Below, piece by piece: positions 1 to 5,512 of a stretch of DNA of 6,585 bases. The stretch lies in NCBI GenBank assembly GCA_023453665.1, contig JAEXTA010000020.1, positions 1 to 6,585 on the forward strand, in the 5' to 3' direction. Source of the stretch: Bacteroidota bacterium (GTDB lineage Bacteria > Bacteroidota > Ignavibacteria > Ignavibacteriales > Ignavibacteriaceae). The notes under the pieces are model-generated. The model did no database searches. It saw only the letters and a program-made list of their open reading frames with translations, and was not told the DNA's origin. A program made the position numbers and the translations under genes. Every line of letters starts with the position of its first letter. Position 1 is the first letter of the stretch.

Positions 1-548
1 CTATCATATTAGGTCTCGTTCTTCTGAAAAACAAAAAATATGTTGAACTTGATTACGCAACATTCTCAGTTATCTACGGGTTTTACCTTTCGTACCTAGG
101 ATATTTTACTTTACCCGGAATTGGTCCGAGGTTTACTCTTCACGATTTTTCTTTAGTGAATGAACAATTACCTGGTTTGTGGGTGACAAATTTTTTACGT
201 GAGGTAGTGAACTCAGGTGAATCAATTCCCTTTGGAACACCGAATCCTGCAGAAGTGGTGCAACGGGATGTTTTCCCGAGCGGTCACACCATGATCACTC
301 TTATCGTTATGTATCTTTCCATCAGGTTAAAAAGCAGATCAAGATATTTTTTCATTCCCATTGGTTCTCTACTGATTTTTTCAACTGTTTATCTCTGGTA
401 TCACTATGTAATTGATTTAATAGGCGGATTTGTTTTCATGATGTTTTCAGTGTGGAGCGGAAAAATTATTTTTAACTGGTGGCGGCGTAAAACCGGTAAA
501 GAGGAATTTGAATATCATCATTACAAAAGCATAAAGTCCGAAGGTTAA
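1..548 (+). CDS. PAP2-superfamily membrane phosphatase/phosphotransferase, 5'-truncated by the window edge
   Basis: The reading frame is open from base 3 to the TAA at 546-548 without a stop, giving 181 visible residues, so the N-terminus lies left of the window. A GTG at 156 is only an internal valine codon. Visible motifs, numbered from the first visible residue: GPR at 41-43 after a hydrophobic stretch, FPSGHT at 91-96, and S127-T-x5-H134-x3-D138 followed by a hydrophobic helix. FPSGH and H-x3-D are the PAP2 catalytic signatures. GPR in place of KxxxxxxRP, and a Thr where the classical SR motif has Arg, resemble the Aur1/inositolphosphotransferase-like PAP2_3 branch. Known family role: membrane enzymes that cleave or transfer phosphate on lipid substrates such as phosphatidate or polyprenyl diphosphate; the substrate here cannot be read from sequence. 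A basic tail (WWRRK, 159-163) follows the last membrane segment. The gene abuts ubiE with no spacer, so the two are probably cotranscribed. The superfamily call is firm; the subfamily is moderate. Confidence 0.8.
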   Translation, partial: IILGLVLLKNKKYVELDYATFSVIYGFYLSYLGYFTLPGIGPRFTLHDFSLVNEQLPGLWVTNFLREVVNSGESIPFGTPNPAEVVQRDVFPSGHTMITLIVMYLSIRLKSRSRYFFIPIGSLLIFSTVYLWYHYVIDLIGGFVFMMFSVWSGKIIFNWWRRKTGKEEFEYHHYKSIKSEG

Positions 549-1235
549 ATGGAAGTATCGAAAAAGAAAAAAGTAAAAAGAATATTCGATTCCATCGCTT
601 CACGCTATGACCTGCTGAATCATCTTTTAAGTTTTGGGGTTGATAAATACTGGAGAAAAAAAGCGTTAAAACTTTCCGGGATTAATTCAGACTCAATCTT
701 ACTTGATGTTGCCTGCGGCACAGGTGACGTTGCGATCCAGGCAAAGAAGATGGGTGTAAAGAAAATTTATGGAGCAGATTTTTCTCACAATATGCTTACA
801 CTTTTTAACCAAAAAAGTGAATGGATAAAGGGGAACAACCTTCAGATGGTTGCTGAAAATATTCCTTTAAAACCCGGTACAGTCACACATATAACTGTAG
901 CTTTCGGGGTAAGAAATTTTTATGACATTCAACAGGGATTTAATTCTTTTTACAATGTTCTGAAAAAAGAAGGTAAAGCAATTATCATAGAATTCAGAAT
1001 GCCGGAGAATTCTCTCTTTAAGTTTCTGTACAAATTTTATTTCAAGAATATATTGCCGTTTATCGGCGGAATAATTTCCGGTGATAAAGAAGCATATAAA
1101 TATCTTCCGGATTCAGTTGAAGAGTTCGATGAAAAAATAAAACTGCCTGAGCTTTTATCTAACTCAGGCTTTAAAAAAATTGAGAAACACAACCTGACTT
1201 TAGGAATTGTACAGGTTGTTATCGCAGAAAAATAA
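549..1235 (+). CDS. ubiE: Demethylmenaquinone methyltransferase, UbiE/MenG family
   Basis: The product has 228 residues, close to the usual UbiE/MenG length. Family role: SAM-dependent C-methylation of demethylmenaquinone (or the ubiquinone precursor), the last step of menaquinone synthesis, at the cytoplasmic membrane face. Visible landmarks: the N-terminal family block FDSIASRYDLLNHLLSFG at 13-30 ending in YW-RKK (34-38); SAM-binding glycine motif LDVACGTGD at 52-60; acidic D77 at the end of strand 2; AFGVRN at 118-123; VLKKEGKAIIIEF at 137-149; and YKYLPDSVEEF at 183-193. The ATG directly follows the TAA of the upstream PAP2 gene, with GAAGG at 540-544 as a plausible ribosome binding site inside that gene. 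Oddity: the block usually read as GD-x-E-x-LPF-x-D-x-x-FD is here MVAENIPLKPGTVTH (100-114), losing the acidic residue before AE and the FD pair. This could be a diverged menaquinone enzyme or a paralogue acting on another substrate. Its 3' end holds the probable terminator of the opposing operon. Confidence 0.88.
   Translation: MEVSKKKKVKRIFDSIASRYDLLNHLLSFGVDKYWRKKALKLSGINSDSILLDVACGTGDVAIQAKKMGVKKIYGADFSHNMLTLFNQKSEWIKGNNLQMVAENIPLKPGTVTHITVAFGVRNFYDIQQGFNSFYNVLKKEGKAIIIEFRMPENSLFKFLYKFYFKNILPFIGGIISGDKEAYKYLPDSVEEFDEKIKLPELLSNSGFKKIEKHNLTLGIVQVVIAEK
1132..1169 (-). terminator. Probable intrinsic terminator of the leftward five-gene operon, inside the ubiE coding region
   Basis: GCCTGAG at 1145-1151 and CTCAGGC at 1163-1169 form a perfect 7-bp stem with five G-C pairs and an 11-base loop. 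Read on the minus strand, the stem is followed by AGTTTTATTTTTT (1144-1132), a good U-rich tail. On the plus strand it is followed by TTTAAAAAAA, which is not a terminator tail. It lies about 70 bases beyond the stop codon of the leftward lipoprotein gene, and there is no room for a terminator in the single base between the two convergent genes. The structure is seen directly; the activity is inferred. Confidence 0.55.
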
Positions 1236-1236
1236 T

Positions 1237-2016
1237 TTATTCAGCAATATAATATTCGGTTAACGATTGTGTTGTTACCCTGGTAGAATCATCAAAGTCA
1301 ATTCCACCGCCGGTAAATGCGTTGACTATTGTGAGATTTCCATCCCACTTTACTATTCCAACATTTTCAACAAGCCAGACATTTGCCGAAAGTATTTGTG
1401 GTACTGCTGCAATATCTCTTCTTATAGTCAAATCCAATTTTATTTTTGCCGCATCATGAGAAACAGTTCCGGAATTTAACTGCAGTTCAATATTCTCCAT
1501 TCCGATGTAAATTGATTCTAACTTAACGGGAATAAATTCATCAAAGTTTGGGATGTTTATTGCAAGCTTAAAACACAGCCGTAGTAAACTAGTTAAAGGA
1601 AAAGAAAATGCGAGTATTTCTTTATCGATTGTCAAATATTGAAGGTACTCCGGTGGAATAGATTCGTATAGTCCGGTTGTATCTACATTTATTAATACTG
1701 ATGCAGCTGTTTTTCTAAAATATGAATTTGAAACTACAGTTGAACCAGCAATGAAAACACTGTCTAGTTGAATCTGATATTCTGTGCCTCCGATATTCGT
1801 TACACCATTTATTAAACTAACCCTTGTTCCATTAGATGGATTGCCTAAAGTATCAGTTTGCGTTAAACTAAATTTATACATTGTTCCGTTTGTCACAGGG
1901 AAAAAATTTCTTGTGTCCGGAGGCGGCTGTGGTTCAGTCGAAGCGCTTTTGCAGGAGATTAAAACAAACACACAAACAATTGGAATTAATAATGTTATTA
2001 ACTTTTTCAGTTTCAT
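1237..2016 (-). CDS. Lipoprotein of unknown function
   Basis: The product has 259 residues and I do not recognise a named family. The N-terminus is a clear lipoprotein signal: basic MKLKK, a hydrophobic core at about residues 6-20, and lipobox LISC with the lipidated cysteine at position 22. After it come a short Ser/Thr/Pro-rich linker (23-36) and a mostly beta-type domain opening FFPVTNGTMYKFSL at 38-51. A second recognisable turn, WLVENVGIVKW, lies near 214-224, a style often seen in secreted hypothetical proteins of Ignavibacteria-like bacteria. Residues +2 onward (K-S-A-S-T) lack the acid-rich export signal described for surface lipoproteins of some Bacteroidota, so a periplasm-facing location is inferred. 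The ATG at 2016 is supported by GGAGA at 2025-2021, with a 5-base spacer and 11 bases after the rdgB stop codon. It is the last gene of the leftward operon, converges on ubiE with a 1-base gap, and probably ends at the 1132-1169 hairpin. Confidence 0.8.
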   Translation of the reverse strand: MKLKKLITLLIPIVCVFVLISCKSASTEPQPPPDTRNFFPVTNGTMYKFSLTQTDTLGNPSNGTRVSLINGVTNIGGTEYQIQLDSVFIAGSTVVSNSYFRKTAASVLINVDTTGLYESIPPEYLQYLTIDKEILAFSFPLTSLLRLCFKLAINIPNFDEFIPVKLESIYIGMENIELQLNSGTVSHDAAKIKLDLTIRRDIAAVPQILSANVWLVENVGIVKWDGNLTIVNAFTGGGIDFDDSTRVTTQSLTEYYIAE

Positions 2017-2027
2017 AATTTCTCCGA

Positions 2028-2609
2028 TTATTTTAAAAACTTTTTTAACGAATGAAAAGCTCTGAAACGATGACTGATTGAATTTTTTATTTCAGGAGAT
2101 AATTGCGCCATCGTGACATCATATCCTTCAGCAATAAAATATGGATCATAACCAAAACCGTTGGTTCCTTTTGGTTCAAACGTAATTCTTCCTTTTATTT
2201 CTCCGAATGCAACCTTGTATTCTTTTCCATTAAAGTAAACTGCACAGCAGGTGTACTTTGCAAAATGAGGTTCAGGAAAATTTTTTAATTCCGAAATAAG
2301 TTTATTGTTGTTGTCCTCATCAGTTGCATTTACTCCGGCAAACCGTGCAGAATAAACACCGGGTTTCCACCCAAGCTGTTCAACTTCAATCCCGGAATCA
2401 TCTGCAATAGACGGCAACCTGTATTTATTATATACTGCTTCTGCTTTTATTTTTGCGTTCTGTTCAAACGTAGTTCCGGATTCTTCAATATCCGGAGAAT
2501 CATTGAAATCAAGTAACGAAACTAATTCAATATTAATTCCGTTCAGTATATGCTTCACCTCTAAAATTTTTCCCTTATTCTTTGAAGCAAAAATTATTTT
2601 CTTCATCAT
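2028..2609 (-). CDS. rdgB: RdgB/HAM1-type XTP/dITP pyrophosphatase
   Basis: The product has 193 residues, the normal length of this family. Role: hydrolyses non-canonical purine nucleotides (ITP, dITP, XTP) to the monophosphate and pyrophosphate in the cytoplasm, keeping deaminated bases out of DNA and RNA. All family signatures are visible: FASKNKGKILEV at 7-18 (nucleotide/phosphate binding), ESGTTFEQNAKIKA at 43-56, ADDSGIEVEQLGWKPGVYSARFAG at 69-92 (given in parts: ADDSG 69-73 with the catalytic/metal aspartates, then PGVYSARFAG 83-92), GTNGFGYDPYF at 148-158, and SHRFRAF at 179-185, where most members have SHRGRAL. The start overlaps the end of the deaminase gene (ATGA at 2609-2606), so translation is probably coupled. 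A second in-frame ATG at 2606 is an equally possible start, as the protein begins Met-Met. No independent ribosome binding site stands out. The functional call is firm. Confidence 0.95.
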   Translation of the reverse strand: MMKKIIFASKNKGKILEVKHILNGINIELVSLLDFNDSPDIEESGTTFEQNAKIKAEAVYNKYRLPSIADDSGIEVEQLGWKPGVYSARFAGVNATDEDNNNKLISELKNFPEPHFAKYTCCAVYFNGKEYKVAFGEIKGRITFEPKGTNGFGYDPYFIAEGYDVTMAQLSPEIKNSISHRFRAFHSLKKFLK

Positions 2610-3949
2610 ATCCGTAACAATAATTTTGAAAGTTCTTCTTTACCTGAATTATAAAGATCATCTTCATCAAATATTAATGAAGAAGATTTCCGCACCAACC
2701 ATTTTCCGTCAACCATTACATCAGTAACATCAGAGTCTGAACCTGAATATACAATTGACGAATATATTTTTTCATCATTTTCCTGAAGAGGATTCGTGTT
2801 CTTATCAAGTTGGAGTAAAATCATATCAGCTTTTTTACCAACTTCGATACTCCCCGTTTCATGTTCAATTCCCAATGCCCTGGCTCCTTCGATAGTTGCC
2901 AATCTGAAGATTGTTTTTGCGTCCATAACTGTAGCATCGTACAAATGCTTTTGAATAAGCGATGCAAGTAACATCTCTCTGAAAATACTTAATCTATTAT
3001 TACACGGCGCGCCGTCCGCACCAAGTGAAACGCAAATGCCTTCTTTAATGTACCTGGGAATGTCTGCTATACCTGATGCAAGTTTCAAATTTGATGAAGG
3101 GCAGTGAGAAATATTCACATGATGTTTTTTCATCAGTTCGATTTCATTATCAGAAACATGAACACAATGAGCAAGCACAGTATTTTTGTTTAATATCCCA
3201 AGCGACGAGAACAATTCAATGTTTTCTTTATTAAATCTTTTTCTTACTTCGGCAATTTCGTTTTTATTTTCTGATGAATGTGTATGATATATACTTCCGG
3301 GAAAATCATTGAGCATATACCCTGTTTCCTTTAACAGATGTTCACTGCACGACAAAACAAACCTCGGCGCAAAACCATACCTTATACGGTTATCATCATA
3401 GTTATGAAATGTTCTGGCAAGGTCATATGTATCGTTTAACTCTGCTTCAGTTGAAGATGAGAACTGCGGGAACAGTTCATTTATATCAACCATACATTTA
3501 CCAGCTACAGCGCGAATTCCTGAACTAATTAATTCTTCAAAAATTATTTCCTGATGTCTTAGTGTTCCCATATCAAGAATTGTTGTTGTACCGCTTTTCA
3601 GTATTTCATTCAGCCCGATTCTTACAGAAGCTTTTAGTGACGCCTTATTGTGTGCATTTTCAAACGGAAATATTTTTAGCTGCAGCCAGTCAAGCAGTTG
3701 AAGATCATCAGCTAAACCCCGGAACAGAGTTTGACAAAGGTGTACATGGGTCTGAATAAATCCCGGTGAGAGCGTAAGATCGGGAACATTATAAACTTCA
3801 CCATCGAATGATTTTATTTCTTCAGCGGTCAGTTTATTTATCGCTGAAATTTTATCACCGGTTACTTCGACAGCACGATCTTTCAAAATATTATTCTCTG
3901 CATCAGCAGTTATAATTCGTTTGGGGATGATTAATTTTTTGTCACTCAT
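2606..3949 (-). CDS. Amidohydrolase: 5'-deoxyadenosine / MTA / SAH deaminase type
   Basis: I place the start at the ATG at 3949 (447 residues, MSDKK). The frame stays open to an ATG at 3997, but that would add 16 residues inside the upstream gene. Family: the TrzA/AtzA/MtaD/DadD branch of metal-dependent amidohydrolases, which deaminate adenosine-like compounds (5'-deoxyadenosine, methylthioadenosine, S-adenosylhomocysteine, adenosine); some members deaminate or dechlorinate other purines or triazines. Active-site landmarks: H68-V-H70 metal ligands in SPGFIQTHVHL; QTLFRGLADDL at 73-83; HTHSSEN at 222-228 with probable ligand H224 and catalytic E227; LAHC at 259-262 with H261; SHCPSSNLKLASG at 281-293; and SLGADGAPCNN at 308-318 with D312. 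The C-terminal GSIEVGKKADMILL (366-379) belongs to the family's beta-sandwich domain. The overall wording is closest, from memory, to proteins annotated 5'-deoxyadenosine deaminase. It is cytoplasmic. It starts 1 base after the AhpD-like stop codon and overlaps rdgB by 4 bases. The exact substrate is unproven. Confidence 0.88.
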   Translation of the reverse strand: MSDKKLIIPKRIITADAENNILKDRAVEVTGDKISAINKLTAEEIKSFDGEVYNVPDLTLSPGFIQTHVHLCQTLFRGLADDLQLLDWLQLKIFPFENAHNKASLKASVRIGLNEILKSGTTTILDMGTLRHQEIIFEELISSGIRAVAGKCMVDINELFPQFSSSTEAELNDTYDLARTFHNYDDNRIRYGFAPRFVLSCSEHLLKETGYMLNDFPGSIYHTHSSENKNEIAEVRKRFNKENIELFSSLGILNKNTVLAHCVHVSDNEIELMKKHHVNISHCPSSNLKLASGIADIPRYIKEGICVSLGADGAPCNNRLSIFREMLLASLIQKHLYDATVMDAKTIFRLATIEGARALGIEHETGSIEVGKKADMILLQLDKNTNPLQENDEKIYSSIVYSGSDSDVTDVMVDGKWLVRKSSSLIFDEDDLYNSGKEELSKLLLRI

Positions 3950-3950
3950 C

Positions 3951-4304
3951 TTATTTTTCTGATCCTGAAAAAATTTCATCCATAACTTCAAAAGCATACC
4001 TCAGGTGCGGAATAACAATCGAGCCGCCGACAATCAACGCTACGTTAAAAGTCTCCATCAACTCTTCCCTGCTGGCACCTTCCTGAATTGACCTGTCTAT
4101 GTGATAAAAAATACAGTCATTGCATCTTAACACCATAGACGAAGCAAGACCCATAAGTTCTTTGGTTTTTGCATTCAACGCTCCGTTGATATAAGCTTTA
4201 TTATCAAGTGCAAAAAATTTATTAAAATCTCTGAATCCGGAATTAAGGATCTTATCGTTCATATCCGTTCTGTACTTACGGGTTTCTGTTATCGTTTTTT
4301 TCAT
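3951..4304 (-). CDS. AhpD-like carboxymuconolactone decarboxylase family protein
   Basis: This is a small 117-residue all-helical protein of the CMD/AhpD superfamily. The core AhpD signature is present: LGLASSMVL-type helix (seen as MGLASSMVL, 51-59), then RCNDCIFYH with C61-x-x-C64-x3-H68, then GASREELMETFNVALIVGG at 76-94. Compared with Mycobacterium AhpD (Glu118, Cys130, His132, Cys133, His137), the spacing gives E49, C61, C64 and H68 as matching relay residues, while His132 corresponds to D63. Family members act as thiol-disulfide/peroxide-linked enzymes or, when the cysteines are absent, as decarboxylases. The intact CxxC supports redox activity, but the partner is unknown. The start at ATG 4304 gives an N-terminus of usual length; a downstream Met at residue 15 is less likely. 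The ribosome binding site is weak. It is second in the leftward operon, 29 bases after the rhomboid gene and 1 base before the deaminase. Confidence 0.88.
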   Translation of the reverse strand: MKKTITETRKYRTDMNDKILNSGFRDFNKFFALDNKAYINGALNAKTKELMGLASSMVLRCNDCIFYHIDRSIQEGASREELMETFNVALIVGGSIVIPHLRYAFEVMDEIFSGSEK

Positions 4305-4333
4305 GTTGTAAATCCGCTAAAGAATATTGTTAA

Positions 4334-4978
4334 TTAAAAATCATTTTTATCTATGTCATATGAAATTTCAGGTTTTTCATTTTCGTCAAGTTCTTCATCT
4401 TCCCAATCATATTTTTGAGATGGATCGATTTTTCTGAAAGAGTAAGCTGCAATGACCCCGGAAACTGCACCGAACAGATGTGATTCCCAAGAGACACCTT
4501 GTGAACCGGGAAAAACTCCCCATATAAGACTTCCGTAAAGAACTGTTACGAGCAATGCAAGCGCAATTGATTTATTATCACGTCTGAATACTCCGCTAAA
4601 AAAAAAGAACGAGACAAAACCATAAATAATACCGCTCGCACCAATATGATATACTTCTCTTGCAAATAACCACACAAGTGTATTGCTCAATAAATAAACA
4701 ACAGCCATCGCTTTGAAGGCCGCATTAGGATAAAAATAAAAGATCCCTGAACCAAGAATTATTAACGGAATTGTATTTGATAAAAGGTGGGAAAAATCCC
4801 CATGAATCAAAGGTGAGGTTAATATACCCGGCAAACCCGAAAAATGTCTTGGCAACACGCCATAATTACTTAGTGAAATACTTCCATATTCTGAGGCAAA
4901 ATGAATTACCCAGAGAATTACCGGGAAAACAAGTGGTAATAATATCCGTGTGTTGAATCTTTTATTTTCTGTTGCCAA
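4334..4978 (-). CDS. Rhomboid-family intramembrane serine protease
   Basis: The product has 214 residues with about six hydrophobic segments (roughly 12-28, 66-82, 89-105, 115-131, 136-155, 166-181). Rhomboids cut transmembrane substrates within the membrane using a Ser-His dyad. The signatures are complete: HGDFSHLLSNTIPL at 59-71 with oxyanion-region H64 and N68, GASG at 113-116 with nucleophile S115, and SHLFGAVSG at 166-174 with catalytic H167. The tail from about 185 to 214 is strongly acidic (DWEDEELDENE, 191-201) and probably cytoplasmic. The start is unusual: a TTG at 4978-4976 directly after an in-frame TAA (4981-4979), and no ATG occurs before residue 91, so TTG is the only reasonable start that keeps the first helix. 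No convincing Shine-Dalgarno sequence precedes it. It is probably the first gene of the leftward operon; its promoter should lie in the divergent region 4979-5206, but I cannot pick one with confidence. The substrate is unknown. Confidence 0.9.
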   Translation of the reverse strand: MATENKRFNTRILLPLVFPVILWVIHFASEYGSISLSNYGVLPRHFSGLPGILTSPLIHGDFSHLLSNTIPLIILGSGIFYFYPNAAFKAMAVVYLLSNTLVWLFAREVYHIGASGIIYGFVSFFFFSGVFRRDNKSIALALLVTVLYGSLIWGVFPGSQGVSWESHLFGAVSGVIAAYSFRKIDPSQKYDWEDEELDENEKPEISYDIDKNDF

Positions 4979-5171
4979 TTAATTCACGAAGAGATTTAGC
5001 TCATCCTAAAAATCTGTTTAAGTACAGTTTCAATATAAAAAACATTTTTCTTTAACTCATTGTTTTATATGATGACCGGCTGACTTAGTTAAACTTATGA
5101 TTCAGATCGAACGATAATAAGACACAGACGTAAAAATATTCATCACTGTTTTTCAATTTTAATAAAATTTG

Positions 5172-5179
5172 TATTTTTG
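5172..5179 (+). promoter_or_regulatory. Candidate Bacteroidota-type -7 promoter element
   Basis: TATTTTTG at 5172-5179 matches the Bacteroidota -7 consensus TAnnTTTG exactly and lies 27 bases before the ATG at 5207, leaving room for a short leader that includes the strong ribosome binding site. The expected -33 TTTG about 20 bases upstream is poor: only a T-rich GTTTTTC is present near 5148-5154. A chance match is possible in such AT-rich DNA. The rest of 4979-5171 shows no gene or strong structure. Confidence 0.35.
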
Positions 5180-5193
5180 CGTTGGAAATTTTT

Positions 5194-5200
5194 AGGGGAG
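5194..5200 (+). promoter_or_regulatory. Strong Shine-Dalgarno sequence that fixes the start of the 98-residue gene
   Basis: AGGGGAG at 5194-5200 lies 6 bases before the ATG at 5207. It decides against a TTG start at 5177, which would place this motif inside the coding sequence. It is the best ribosome binding site in the window. Confidence 0.75.
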
Positions 5201-5206
5201 AAATCG

Positions 5207-5503
5207 ATGATATGGTATAGGATCATCTTTACACAAACAGAAGTTGAAAAAGGTAAAGATAAGTCATTTGTGAAAGAGTTTAGTTTGTTTTTTGACCGCG
5301 TTAGTAAACCACAGGGAATGGCACTTTACAGCATCAGGGAAAAAGGAGATACACACTTCTACTATTACATGAGTATGCCGCCACACTTTCCATTAGACGT
5401 TCAATCGTTATTTGCGCATTACAGAATAACCGTAACTTTTGAACCTTATGATGCTCATTTTGAATATGTAGCCGGCAGCCGAACTGAAAAAGAAGCAGTT
5501 TAG
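5207..5503 (+). CDS. Unrecognised 98-residue protein
   Basis: I do not recognise a family. The start is the ATG at 5207, chosen for the AGGGGAG ribosome binding site just upstream; the frame continues back to a TTG at 5177, which I reject. The product is soluble-looking, with no signal peptide or membrane segment. It begins MIWYRIIFTQ (likely beta strand), followed by a charged helix-like stretch KGKDKSFVKEFSLFFDRV, strand-like segments around GMALYSI and THFYYYMSMP, an amphipathic segment PLDVQSLFAHY, and a strand ITVTFEP. This alternation would suit a small alpha/beta, perhaps ferredoxin-like, fold, but that is inference. It is rich in aromatic residues (many Phe and Tyr) and has no cysteine. 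It is monocistronic, divergent from the rhomboid operon and convergent with DUF1028; its TAG abuts the opposing stop codon directly. Base composition resembles the neighbours. The strong ribosome binding site and candidate promoter support a real gene. Confidence 0.75.
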   Translation: MIWYRIIFTQTEVEKGKDKSFVKEFSLFFDRVSKPQGMALYSIREKGDTHFYYYMSMPPHFPLDVQSLFAHYRITVTFEPYDAHFEYVAGSRTEKEAV

Positions 5504-5512
5504 TTACTGCTT
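5487..5512 (-). terminator. Possible terminator hairpin spanning the abutting stop codons
   Basis: AAGCAGT at 5493-5499 and ACTGCTT at 5506-5512 form a 7-bp stem with a 6-base loop TTAGTT that contains most of the two abutting stop codons (TAG 5501-5503, TAA on the minus strand 5506-5504). On the minus strand the stem is followed by CTTTTTC (5492-5486), a short U-tract, favouring termination of the DUF1028 transcript. On the plus strand only TTAATATC follows. Three of seven pairs are G-C, so the stem is weak. Confidence 0.35.

Noticed and set aside
1267..1479. Open frames antisense to the lipoprotein, rdgB, amidohydrolase, rhomboid and DUF1028 genes (for example 1267-1479, 1784-2065, 2103-2288, 3562-3759, 6052-6264)
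   Set aside because: They lie fully or mostly opposite well-supported genes, lack family motifs and ribosome binding sites, and read as low-quality antisense translations.
3950..3997. Upstream ATG at 3997 extending the amidohydrolase by 16 residues
   Set aside because: It would overlap the AhpD-like gene by 47 bases, and the added residues (MLLKLWMKFFQDQKNK) do not resemble the family's N-terminus; the ATG at 3949 starts right before the usual KxLIIxKRIIT region.
5051..5093. Inverted repeat TTTAACT / AGTTAAA (5051-5057 and 5087-5093) in the divergent intergenic region, a possible operator
   Set aside because: Seven AT-rich bases with a 29-base spacer and no other symmetry is expected by chance in a region of this composition.
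5177..5206. TTG-initiated N-terminal extension (10 residues) of the small plus-strand gene
   Set aside because: It overlaps the candidate promoter element and places the strong AGGGGAG inside the coding region; the ATG at 5207 is far better supported.
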